Assembly (NCBI GenBank): GCA_013407085.1 | Contig: JACCGJ010018681.1 | Span: forward strand, 1-64,000 | From: Atriophallophorus winterbourni | Lineage: Eukaryota; Platyhelminthes; Trematoda; Plagiorchiida; Microphallidae | Direction of reading: 5' to 3' | DNA: 64,000 nt | Shown here: piece by piece, positions 44,296 to 55,015 of the stretch | How the letters are laid out: each line of letters starts with the position of its first letter | Position numbering within the stretch: the stretch's first letter is position 1 | Translations under genes and position numbers: made by a program | The notes under the pieces: generated by a model | What the model was told of the DNA's origin: nothing | Databases searched by the model: none | The model's input: only the letters and a program-made list of their open reading frames with translations

Positions 44296-45770
44296 CGATG
44301 GAGAAAACATCTCAGCAAATAGAGATGCTCTGTCCTGACTTATTTCAAACACCAGAATTCCAGAAAAAGACTTTCTATTTTCTAACATAGATTACCAAAC
44401 AATCGATCCCCAATTAACTGATGAGCTTAGAGCACTCCCGGATGCAGTGACGGATATTATGAGGGAAATTAGATCTTGTACAATTTCCGGGAAATCTACC
44501 TAATATACACAAACGAAATAACTACATAAATTTCGAGAAGGACAATTGTTATCCCACTAGAGAGGTGTTGGGTCCCTTTCTATCATTAATGATTGCCTCT
44601 TGTACACTGACCATGTAAATATACCCCGTATTCACCGTTTTCAAATTCTCAGACAACTGCATCTGGGACACAGCGGAATCAGTCGAATAAAAGCAATCGC
44701 ATGTCTCTGTTTTTCTAGCCGGATGTTGACAGAAATATCGAAGATATAGTACGTTCTTGCTCGGGTTGCCATCGAGCTGAAAATGTTTCTCTCGTCAAAC
44801 ACTATTTTCGTCGCCTCCACAACACAAACCGAGAATCAAGTCCACTTGTAATTAGCTGATTCAATTGATGATGTGTATTATCTCATTGTGATTGACGCTT
44901 ACTCAAAATGGCAGGGAATTACTCATGTGAACACCTCAAATGCAACCACTACCTTCAATCCACTGAACCGAGGCTTCAGTCTACATGGCTTAACAAAGAC
45001 CACGGTTTCTTACAAGAATTAGCAATTCTTCTTGGCTCTTTTTGAAACGTTCTCTACAGAACACAATATTAATCACATCCGGTCTCCACACTATCACCCG
45101 CAAGCCATTGTTCAACCTGAAGGCTGTGTCGATACCTTCGAACCAGCACAATTGAAAATTGCGTGAATTGGGGACAACTATGGAAGTGCTTTAACAATTT
45201 CGACTTTTATAGAAAACAGCACGGCATCCATGTTTTTCTAGCCAGCAGTCGCCAGCTGAAGTTTTCATAAGGTTTATATTGCGCGACAACTATAATCCAA
45301 AACCAATGATAACGTTATGTGGGAAACATTTCTCAACTAAGTTATGGGAACCATGTTTGGCTTTCTGACAATCTTCCGAACAAAACCTTCAGGTTGACGG
45401 AGGATTCATTGTTCTTCGAGTTTCAGCTTTTCGTGAAGTGTACGTCCTAGATGGTAAGTACGCCATCGCAACGAATTATGTCGTGCACATCAAGATCCTC
45501 AATGCAAAACTCCAGTTGCCGTTAACTAAACACCCAGATATATGACAGGACAAATTCGGATTCCCCGTACAAATCAAAGAAACCACAGATGCATCATATC
45601 CTGTTAACCTCAGGCGAGGCGAGAGAATTCGCAATCCAGAATCCAAGAGGACACAAATCGAAATTCTTTCGAGGAAAGGTGTTTGGTTAGGTGACCTCAC
45701 CCAAGACACATACGACCTCTGTAATGTCCATATTCGAGAAGTTCATTTCCATTCTGTGGCATGTTGTAAC
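44293..45770 (+). pseudogene. Ty3/Gypsy pol remnant (integrase)
   Basis: Plus-strand frames together show a linker (DELRALPDAV), a zinc domain start (RQLHLGHSGISRIKAIA, later RSCSGCHRAE), the core start DDVYYLIVIDAYSKWQGI, then HIRSPHYHPQA with VQPEGCVDTF standing for the SNGQAERFVDTF motif, and a tail with PVNLRRGERIRNPES, reminiscent of the LRRSTRIRRP ending of trematode Gypsy elements. Many frameshifts and stops; the catalytic DNG motif is lost (SYKN). It begins immediately after a TA tract, so its 5' part was removed there. This is a different family from the element at 30891. Confidence 0.75.
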
Positions 45771-45971
45771 CTTTGGCCTCAATGTCCTTATCCGAACATG
45801 CGTTGTCTTACTCTGCACACCCCTTTTTGTTCTGTACATAAACACTGGGCCTTTCCAGCCCTAGGACCTGAGAAACTGTGTCCAGATTCTTGGTTCTCTG
45901 CCTCAGTGTAATTCGTCTTCCATATCATCTGATCACCTGGCGCAACTGTCACAAATATGCGGTACATAGCA
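45763..45971 (+). repeat. Possible 3' LTR of the Gypsy remnant
   Basis: The sequence after the pol tail begins TGTTGTAACC and ends CATAGCA just before an RTE-A fragment. Position and TG...CA ends fit an LTR, but no partner LTR is present to prove it. Confidence 0.35.
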
Positions 45972-45974
45972 GGT

Positions 45975-46100
45975 ACGGTGCCTAGAATTTCTTATTCAGC
46001 AGTCTGAGTAGCGATTTTCAGTCTGGACTAATGTATTTCAACATTGGCATGACTCCTGTCGAAATGTTCAGCGGTATCATCTATGAGCTTCTTACTTATG
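45975..46100 (-). mobile_element. RTE-A-like fragment
   Basis: About 120 bp aligns with RTE-A 19835-19965 (the linker after the endonuclease, region AALKTLGTASR of the protein). More diverged than copy 2. Repeated at 56695-56820. Confidence 0.65.
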
Positions 46101-46689
46101 TACGTCTATAAGTCCTGAGCGGTCTCACACTTTTGTGTTTCTGCGTTTTTGAATCTACTTAACTCACATCTCGTCATATCTGGATACATTACACCTTTTT
46201 AAATTCCTCTTAACACAAGCATTGTAAACATATCATTTCCGAGTGCAAAAAAACGTTTTTTGAAAAATAAATTCCCTTCATTCTGAACCAATTTAGACCT
46301 ACACGGACAATATTGTGTGGAAAACAGAATATTGGATTGGCTTTGCCAACATTCGAGAGTGCTTTTTTCCCAATGAGTTTGACACGTTGGACCGGAAAAT
46401 CGGATCCAATCTCAAGGAGCTACGACGAATTTAGTTATACACCTTTCCTTTGGCGAGATTATTCAATAATTCACTTTCAGCTACTTTTAATCCGCTTCGG
46501 ACTGAAGCCAGATAATGAATTCTATTTTTGTCAAAAAGTAAATTCGATTTGCGCACCCCTCAACCTGGAAAGACCGATATGTTACTGAACTTGTCAAAAA
46601 ACACAAAAGTGCCGACTTATCCGGATTCAGTGCAACAATGACAATTGTCTAAGATGATGGCATCAAAAGACATCATAAATCTTTATTTA
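46101..46689. other. Unassigned; 91-residue open frame
   Basis: An open frame on the plus strand (46313-46588) is present in both copies of block B. It has no recognisable domain. It lies just upstream of a LINE endonuclease in the same orientation, so it could be an end of a LINE first reading frame, but this is a guess from position only. Confidence 0.35.
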
Positions 46690-47890
46690 CCATCACTGTT
46701 CTTGGATGTCTTAATACAAATGCCCAATGCTTGATTAACAAAGTTTTATAACTTGTCGCTAGGCGTAAAACAAAACGACCTCAGCTAATTTCCATCACCG
46801 AAACTTGTCTTAATCCGAAAATACACGATTGTGAGTGAGAGATTGCAGGCATATCACTGCTCAGACGAGACTGGGCATCAAGTAGAGGAGTTTTGGCACT
46901 CTATTATGATCAGAGACTCAAATGCAGAGAACTCACGGATTCTAAGTTGATGTTCCAAGACGCTCTGGTGCTTGTTGTAAACGACTACAATCGAAGATCG
47001 CACAATCGGCAAAATTCATCATCCACCAGCATCCCCATAAATGTATAATACGACTCTGCTCGACAGGCTACGCTTGATTGCCTCGAGATATCACACTAGA
47101 ATCTTCATCGTGGGAGACTTTAATCTGCCTAACTTGCTCAAGAGCAACAAAATGTCTCAGACCTCCACTGCTGTCATCTCCCAACATCTCTCTGACGAAA
47201 TTCCATTGTATAATCACTTGGAAAGCTATGCAAGATACAGAGGGTCAGATATGATTATAATGCTCAATCTGACATTGAAAACTGAAGAAGACTCCGTCAA
47301 AAACATTACATTCAATTGCCCGCTAGATTCAAGGGACCGTTTTGTCTTCGATTTAAACTACCTATCTCGAGCAGAGCAAACGAACGTTACAAAAAAACGC
47401 CCTAGTTTTGATTAACGATTGGCAAATTGAAGGCATGGGAGTAATGATCAGTGGTCTAGCACTTTCACCAAAATTAACCGGGAAATCAACACTAAGTCAA
47501 CATTCGTTTATGAACAGCGTGGAATTCGGCTTTAAAATTCCGTTTTAAAATCCACAGTTTTACTCGGACCTGGATTAAGATGCGAAATTTGTATTGGAGA
47601 AGCCATCACCGGTTAATCAACGTTACGACATGGAAGACCTCTCAAAAACTTAGAAACGAGATGATTAAACTAATTACTGAAGACAATGTGGAGTATTAAG
47701 TTGGTATAATGTCTAGAATAAAAAGGAATAAAAACGGATTTACGAGATTGTAAACAAGCAGTGTACGATGAAAGCAGGTGTTGCTGGCTCACAAATGCAG
47801 CTGACACAGCGGCTGTTCTCGTAAATTATTACGCTTAGGTATTTTGTCCAAAACTAAGTGTGAATATACAAATGGATCCGGAAATAACGC
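46690..47890 (+). pseudogene. CR1/jockey-like LINE endonuclease and linker
   Basis: Plus-strand frames give NARSLINK-like start, RPQLISITETCLNP, RGGVLALYYDQRL and, after frame changes, a 124-residue stretch at 47041-47415 with IFIVGDFNLP (residues 21-30, catalytic GDFN), then a DSRDRFVFDL block standing for the SDH motif. Next follow WIKMRNLYWRSHHRL and RNKNGF-type linker motifs up to 47890. The RT that should follow is absent: the sequence switches to a minus-strand RTE-B piece. The identical arrangement recurs at 57410-58610. Confidence 0.72.
47041..47415 (+). pseudogene. Endonuclease C-terminal half, longest open part
   Basis: 124 residues from a methionine within the endonuclease. Contains GDFN at residues 25-28. 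The usual SDH is degraded to SRD, so a catalytic residue is lost. The copy at 57761-58135 differs by two residues near the end (NVTKKR versus NATKRR). Confidence 0.72.
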
Positions 47891-47934
47891 ATCGTGCAAC
47901 ATGGACACGATGTTGTTGACCATGGATCTACGTC

Positions 47935-48960
47935 AAAATCGCATGAATTTCTACGTTCTACAGTTTCTCAGATGACTAAAGAGTCCCATTCGGAAGGGAA
48001 CAAACTCTTTCGCAGCGCTCGCAACACTAGCCAGAACTCAGTATATCAGTTGGACGCCGGCGCCGTAAACTGCGTTCAGCAGCCAAGAGTGTATCTTCTC
48101 CTGCACAGCTTGCAAACGACGCTTTACACAATGCCTCCAATGTAAGCGGTCAAGAACAAGTTTTTACCAACTCCCGTGGTCAACGTCAAGACCTTTCGTA
48201 TTACTTTGGCTAACGTCTTTCTAACGCAAGTGCGGTCGTGACAAAAATCGACTTCCTAATTGCAACTCTCCGTAGAGTAGTTCTTTCTGAATACGATCAT
48301 CTCCCATCCTGTAGACATTTCCGTAATAGTTGAACCAAGATATGTGAAATGATGAACTGGTTCAAGCTTTTAGTTTCCGACAGTGATGATCAGAGGCGAT
48401 AAAGTCCGTTGACTAATTACTTTAGTTTTGCTCATGCTGATTGATAGCCCAAATTCTTTGCATGCCGTAGAAAAACAGTCTATTATCGACTGGAGTTTGT
48501 CTTGGAACTGAGATATAAAGACTGCATATTCGGCAAACAGCAGGTCACGGATTAGCACATTCCGTGATTTGTGCTCACAACCGATACAGGTTAAATAGCT
48601 CGTCATCAATTCGAGTGCGTAGATGAATACCTTCTCTAATCTTACTGAACGCCTTCATCTGAAGCAAAGCAAAAAAATACCGGACAGCGTCTGATTAAGA
48701 ACACACACTTGTTTTACGCCTCGGCGAATTTCAAAGACTTCTGAACTAAAACCGTTAACAGGGAATGATTCCATCATGCCCGAGTCAAACGAAATAACAA
48801 GTTTGTGCAGTCTTCGTTGGCAGCCTATCAGATCAACATTGTGAAAATACCCGCCCTACTGACGTAGCCGAATGCCTACGGTAAATCAATAAAATCACGA
48901 ACGATGAAACGGGACAGCCCTAAAACTGTAAACTTGGGACCACTGTTTTCTTGATACTGG
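47935..48960 (-). pseudogene. RTE-B LINE: RT palm to C-terminal finger
   Basis: Reading on the minus strand: FIDLP, then AFGYVSRAGIFTML, a degraded QGCVL region, RDLLFAEYAVFISQFQDKLQSIIDCFS (FADD region, decayed to FAEY), GLSISMSKTKVIS, HHFTYLGSTI, then a gap where most of the thumb is missing, and a C-terminal LDRLHWRHCVKRRLQA with a decayed finger (FRMGLFSHLRNC). It is broken by stops and frameshifts and lost its active-site aspartates. Confidence 0.75.
48370..48609 (-). pseudogene. RTE-B RT, open stretch around the active site
   Basis: 79 residues in one frame including LLFAEYAVFISQFQDKLQ and GLSISMSKTKVIS. The AEY replaces the catalytic ADD. Identical at 59090-59329. Confidence 0.78.
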
Positions 48961-48999
48961 TGGATTCAAATGTCTCTATTAGATAAACTCAATCGAATT

Positions 49000-49375
49000 T
49001 GGGACTGTAAATTCACTAACGGTTTGTAGAAGCGAGTTGTATCCAATAACATTCACCGAATATGAAAAACTAACTTACAATCGAAGTTTGATTATCAATG
49101 TGTTTAGCGTGGTAGTGATACATCGTTTCAACCCCAGAATGGTCCTCCGTCAGACCATGATTTTGGAAACTTGAGGGCACAGTGACTTCAAAGTTTAACG
49201 CTGTATAGCAATCCTCAATTGATTCAGGATAATGACGATTGGTGTTGTTTGACCAAACATTAGACTGGCGGTATTGGCTTGAATACGATGAACATAAACA
49301 TAGGAAATAAAAAGAAATCTGATTTGTCATTGCAACAAACAGTTTGTACAACCTCAATCGTTCAAAACGTGCCAC
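49000..49375 (-). other. Unidentified segment between two RTE-B pieces
   Basis: Contains a 101-residue minus-strand frame (49070-49375) with no recognisable motif. It joins the end of one RTE-B piece to the start of another and could be an insertion or unaligned RTE sequence. Confidence 0.35.
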
Positions 49376-50835
49376 CCTTGTTTGACACCTATACGAATTT
49401 AAAAGGCTTTCGAACTAAAACTCTTAAAATGTGCTGATCATTTCATGCAGGGGTGAAACCAAATAACGAGTTTGAGCAGTAATGAAGGCAGCCTATCTGA
49501 TCAAGCATTTGGAAAACTCCTTCCCTGTGGCGTAGTTTAATGCCTTCATTAAATCAATATAAACAACGTTTAAGGGCATGCGCTGTTCCGGCCAGTTTTT
49601 TTGAAGTTGTCTCAGGAAGAAGGTTATCTCAAGGTTTGATCTTCCACTGCGAAAGCCACAAAGAGATTTGGAATAAATTCAAAGAGCAGTAACTTAACGC
49701 CGGATCTAGAAGACTTTAACAAACAATTTAACAACGACATTAGGCAGGGATATTCCTGTGTAATTGTTGCAGTCTCGTGCTTCACCGTTATTCATGAATA
49801 GCGTGATGATCTTTTTGTCTCACATGTCTTGTGGGATACACTCCTTCTGCCAGCACTGATGGAGCAAATGGTGCAGAGGTTGTGGTAATGCTGCTCTTCA
49901 TCATTTGCTGAGCTTAGGTGGAATTTCTTCGTCACGAGGGGTCTTCCCATTCGCTATTTGGTGGAGTGCCCAATAGAGCACATTAAGAGTAGGAGGAGTA
50001 CCTAGATTATCGATGTTTGGCAGCCACTTGGCATCTACAAGTACATAGGATAAAAGCGTACTGTCCCTATGGCATAGAGATGAGAAGTGTTATACCGAGC
50101 TTTCCATCTGTTGAGTTTTGTCGACAATCAGGTTACCAGATTAAGAGCCCTTTCAACTTTGTTTGGACCAATGGCTCTCTCGATCCCAACATACATACCG
50201 TGAAACTTTTCAATTTTCGAGGCTTTGTGTATAGTGATGCTAATTTGAGTGCAATAGTCGTTTGCCAATGGCCTTGCTATCCGTTGGACCTTAATTCTAG
50301 CTAATCTCAGAAGTTGTAAGTTTTCATTTGTTGGGCACACATTCAAACATCAAGAATGCTGAAAGGTTCTAATTCAACACACTAGTGATCTATGCATCAA
50401 TTCCGCCATTGAACTCACCCAATAACTTAAACGGTTTTTGCGGCACGTTTTAGAGGAGGCTTTTTAGATTTTGATAAAGAAGCCTCTTTTTTAGACGGCG
50501 TCGCAAAGAGCGTCGATGCAAAAACATTGACTAACATTGTTTCACTAATGCACTTCAGATTTAGAGTCGAAATCCGTTCTTTCGTACTGATGGTCGGTTC
50601 TACTGATTTTATTATGTTGTTTCGCAAGGCAATCCTAAATCAATTCATTCGAGGCTCATTAGAACCCCTTTCTTTCCAAAAATGTTTAATTTCCTTCTGT
50701 TAGCATACCACTGTCTGGTAATTGCATCTCTTGCAGAAAGCTACGTCTGCATTCAGCCTTTTTAGCTCATTGTTAAACACAGTTGATTTTACTACTATTA
50801 TGTTATTCGAGACGTCCTAAAAAACATGGACCGGA
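49376..50835 (-). pseudogene. RTE-B LINE: endonuclease start, linker and RT fingers
   Basis: Minus-strand order: NNELKRLNADVAF and SNEPRMN...ALRNNIIKSVEPTIST (endonuclease), NLKCISETMLVNVFASTLFATPS; then a deletion of the C-terminal endonuclease half; the linker HGMYVGIERAIGPNKV; then ANGKTPRDEEIPPKL, PLHHLLHQCWQKECIPQDM, KKIITLF, CNNYTGISLP, LCGFRSGRSNLEITFFLRQL and VVYIDLMKALNYA. These are textbook RTE blocks. The piece stops near 49376 just after the first palm motif. Repeated at 60096-61555. Confidence 0.8.
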
Positions 50836-51230
50836 CCTACCAGGTTCCCATTTTCAAGCGCATGCGGAAACTGATCTTACTGTCCCTACTCGATGATTAC
50901 AAACAGCACGAAACTGGTCATTGTGGCTGTGTGGTGGAAATGCATGCAATTGAATATTTTTTGTCAAGGTTATGGGTTTATCCCCATTAAACATGTGTTT
51001 GGACACATGTGATTAAACAGGTTGATCTTACCAGCCTTATTTCACAGTGGCATACAAGCGCGACTTGTGTATATCTATATCCACTTTATATGTTTCGACA
51101 AAATGAAACGTACGACATAAATGCCACCGGACATCTAATTTCATCGATTAGTTCATACAAGATGAAAAATTATCATATTACAATGCAATATATATATATA
51201 TATATATATAATATATATTATAACATTGAA
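50836..51230 (+). repeat. Satellite subfamily II unit at the tandem junction
   Basis: From about 50856 the sequence follows 10498-10740 closely, including the decayed ribozyme and the hairpin ACATGTGT/ACACATGT near 50995. It follows directly on block B, whose second copy continues differently at 61575. Confidence 0.7.
51188..51222. repeat. TA microsatellite
   Basis: Interrupted TA tract in the same place as those at 17312 and 39874. Confidence 0.9.
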
Positions 51231-52419
51231 AGCTTAATTTCTAGCGAAGTTATTTTTCACAAAAATTGGAATGATCCTAATCATAGTGTCTCCACCTGAT
51301 AACGGCGAACATCCAGAAATCCGTGATATGTGTAAGGGATGGGGATGTAGCACTACAATACATTCTAATTAATTATGTTATGAACTTTATCGACAACGCA
51401 CCAGTGGATGATGTTTCAGCTGTAGCTGTTAGTTTAAGTGAAATCAAGTGAAAAATAATGTGGATAAACACAATAATTGTGCTAATTTTTGAATAATTTC
51501 TACACTGATTCTTAACGCAAATGCACGTGAAATTCATGTTCAAAAATAATGATACTGATGTGGAGAGAATAATTTGATAAGTGTATACACACATACATAT
51601 ATGCATATAGTTTTCAATGAAAATAAACAAAAATGTGGATTACATGCTTTGATGGTAAATGAACTTCTGTTATTATGACGTTTTTATGAGGTTGGAATAA
51701 TGTGTCATATAAATAAAACCATAAAAATATAGCTGTTAGTGATACGTAGGAAAGAAATCAATGATAACGCACCGCCAGTTGGTTGGTGAACTGTACCAGT
51801 TGGTGTGTGATTATTGTAAAATAATGAATTGTTATAATAAGTCAAATTTGTTTGATGTTTATTTCTGCGGTGGTTGATATATAAATTTATTTTAAATTTA
51901 TTTTTAACATTTAAAGACGTAATTATGTGCATAAATGAGGAATATAAACCCAGTTTTATACTGTATGTGATAATAATTTATTTAATGTCGGATTTTGATG
52001 ATTTGGTCTAAAATGCTAATATGATAATACATTTGAACCGTAGCAACAGCATATTTTGAATTTTGATTCGTATATAATAAATTGTAATACTTGCAATTGT
52101 CGCTGGGAAATTTGAAAGCTTATTTTCTAACGAAGTTATGTTTCACTAAATGAGGAATGAATTATATTGATCTTAGTGGCTAAAATGTTAGAATATTACT
52201 AAATAAAATATTTTATTTTACTTGAAATCATCATAAAATATTTTTGAAGTTTTTATCTAATTCGAACGATGTTAACGAAATTTCCAAAAAAAGAAATTAT
52301 GAGAAGATTAAATGAAATCATTCTCCATTGGGGGATTATGGATTACATTGCCTGTGTCGTTTTAAATTTGGCCTTCTTCGGTCAAATTTGACCATGTATG
52401 TACATAACAATCGCATGCA

Positions 52420-52730
52420 TTTTCAGGTTATTCAGCTTTTTGAATGATTAGACAATCCGATTCTGAAGGAACAATCTCCGACGCAGGGCTTTCGACGAAA
52501 GGCTAAACTCGGTTGTAGGGTGTCAGTTGCACCCCGGCTGCGTGATCTGCATTCAGCATCCAAGATCTGCAACTACTCCTCCCCAGCTTACACACGACCC
52601 TTTACACAATACGTTTAATGCTAGAGACCATGAGCAAGTTCCTTACAACTTTTGGGTTTAATGCCAAGATCTTTCATATATCCTTTGCAAACGACTTTGT
52701 GCTGCAAGTGCGGTCTGCTTGTATGACATA
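52420..52730 (-). pseudogene. RTE-B C-terminal domain relic
   Basis: Near-identical to 42435-42745, with the same lost cysteine. Confidence 0.65.
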
Positions 52731-53524
52731 AAATATTGTTTGAAAAGCACAGTATGCACATATGAATGTTGAGTTGTTGCAAACATATTTCAATTAATTG
52801 AGCTTGTGTTGGTTTTAAAGATTCCTATATAGCATTGATTAATTCATTATCAAAAACAAATTTATTTGAAATTTCCAGTAGAATCTGATTTATCGGATCC
52901 ATCACAAGTGAGTGATTTTAAAACGAACTTGAAACGGTAGAACAAATAATTACTATGGGATTCGTGCCATAAATAAATCGACTGCTTTCGCTATATCATG
53001 TTCAGACATCGTTGATCTATCAATAGAAATGTATGCCAGCGCTTTCACGCACCAATCCACGTGCTTCTTTAATAATTCAACATTTACAATAATTATGCGT
53101 CTTCGAGTGAAGTATTGGTGGTAGGACATAACGTATAAAACGTAAATGTAAAAACAATCCCCGAGTTCAGACGAGATATTTCGAATGCTGCTGAAAACCT
53201 GCCATGCGCATTTCCTTGAACCTTTTCAGGTATATTTTTCCACATGCTCCAATATTAAGTGGCACTTGCCACTAGATCAAATAACACCCATTTATACAGG
53301 GTTTGCATTTCCACTGTTGAAAGTTCCAGGCCGGAGAAAATGCAGTTTTATCGAATAATAACTACAGAAATAATGATAAACCTAGACAAAAACGGAGATC
53401 TGTCAGTTGCTCAACATTGATTTCACCGAAATACATTTTGTGTAACAAATGTGATTGAGCGATTAGATGAGTATGCATTCCGCATTCTCCATTGGATATT
53501 CGTGACTGTCCCTATTTATTTTCG

Positions 53525-53527
<3 letters not shown>

Positions 53528-53570
<43 letters not shown>
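53528..53570. repeat. TA microsatellite
   Basis: Same position as 43541-43576, longer here. Confidence 0.95.
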
Positions 53571-53572
<2 letters not shown>

Positions 53573-53861
53573 CATATACCTTGTCGTCCTATGTTTATTG
53601 CTGAGCTTACAGCTTTTTCTACCATAAACGTTTCTTAGTTCTCAGTTCTGAGTGTTGTAGATGCATGCGGCTTCATGTATGCATGTTACCTTGCCATTTC
53701 TGATGGTTTACGCTTGAACAAGCTGCAGGAACATGGTTTGTTTGTCGTTAGCCTCCTTTAGTCGATTTTAAACTTAGATAAGAAACATGGTGTTGTTGGG
53801 AATCAATGTGAATGGATACTAAATTAATTTAGTAACAGACAGAACGGAGTTCATGCAGATG

Positions 53862-54080
53862 GCCTTCTATTAAGGCGATTTGACAATTTTCGCGTTGCTC
53901 ATAAAGGTTCTGTACTTGCACCAATACTGTTAATAATATAATGTAACGATTTGTCAACAGCAATTTACAATTAGATGGCTTCTTTGCTGATGGAATGGAT
54001 ATATGACGATTCATCAACAATGACGAGGACATTTTTCCTGCAACCAAACACCTTAATTTCATTGCACGAAGGGACATCAT
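53862..54080 (+). pseudogene. LINE RT relic (CR1/jockey-like)
   Basis: Copy of 43872-44088. Confidence 0.65.
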
Positions 54081-54215
54081 AAATCATGCTTTCTTTGAAA
54101 ACTCGTAAAAGTTAGATCACACAGATCGCAGCGGGTCTGGCGTTTGCTACCCATGCAAGTTCGAAGACAGAATTCTTAAGCGCACAGCGAAAGAAAAGTC
54201 ATAGATATCACGATT

Positions 54216-54255
54216 ACTTATATTATATATATTAGTATATATCATTATATATCTC

Positions 54256-54298
<43 letters not shown>
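54216..54298. repeat. Irregular TA tract at a duplication breakpoint
   Basis: Begins as irregular TA-rich sequence and becomes a pure TA run. On its left, segment C is cut at GATATCACGATT. On its right, segment C starts again from its beginning. Confidence 0.9.
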
Positions 54299-54299
<1 letters not shown>

Positions 54300-54966
54300 C
54301 ATATACCTTGTCGCCCTATGTTTATTGCTGAGCTTACAGCTCTTTCTACCATAAACGTTTCTTAGTTCCCAGTTCTGAGTGTTGTAGATGCATGCGGCTT
54401 CATGTATGCATGTTACCTTGCCATTTCTGATGGTTTACGCTCGAACAAGCTGCAGGAACATGATTTGTTTGTCGTTAGCCTCCTTTAGTCGATTTTAAAC
54501 TTAGATAAGAAACATGCTGTTGTTGGGAATCAATGTGAATGGATACTAAATTAATTTATTAACAGACACAACGGAGTTCATGCAGATGGCCTTCTATTAA
54601 GGCGATTTGACAATTTTCGCGTTGCTCATAAAGGTTCTGTACTTGCACCAATACTGTTAATAATATAATGTAACGATTTGTCAACAGCAATTTACAATTA
54701 GATGGCTTCTTTGCTGATGGAATGGATATATGACGATTCATCAACAATGACGAGGACATTTTTCCTGCAATCAAACACCTTAATTTCATTGCACGAAGGG
54801 ACATCATAAATCATGCTTTCTTTGAAAACTCGTAAAAGTTAGATCACACAGATCGCAGCGGGTCTGGCGTTTTCTACCCATGCAAGTTCGAAGACAGAAT
54901 GCTTAAGCGCACAGCGAAAGAAAAGTCATAGATATCACGATTTGTTGTGGTTGGCAAAATGGTATT

Positions 54967-54968
<2 letters not shown>
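54299..54968. repeat. Segment C, third copy
   Basis: Repeats 43577-44248 and 53571-54214. Contains the LINE RT relic at 54592-54807. It leads through a TA tract directly into block B copy 2. Confidence 0.88.
54592..54807 (+). pseudogene. LINE RT relic (CR1/jockey-like)
   Basis: Third tandem copy of 43872-44088; closer to that copy than to 53862-54080 (for example the CNTCAAACACC position). Confidence 0.6.

Positions 54969-55011
<43 letters not shown>
54969..55011. repeat. TA microsatellite
   Basis: Counterpart of 44249-44292. Confidence 0.95.

Positions 55012-55015
<4 letters not shown>

Larger units (their letters stand above)
51231..54214. repeat. Block A, copy 3
   Basis: Nearly identical to 41249-44217. 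It includes a dead hammerhead (CTGATAA at 51296), the empty RTE-A site near 51692-51706, an RTE-B tail relic (52420-52730, minus) and a CR1/jockey-like RT relic (53862-54080, plus). Confidence 0.85.

Noticed and set aside
45476..45709. 77-residue minus-strand frame, also at 56196-56429
   Set aside because: It is antisense to the Gypsy pol tail and has no motif; a shadow frame kept by recent duplication.
50017..50304. 95-residue plus-strand frame, also at 60737-61024
   Set aside because: It is antisense to the RTE-B linker, which has clear homology on the minus strand.
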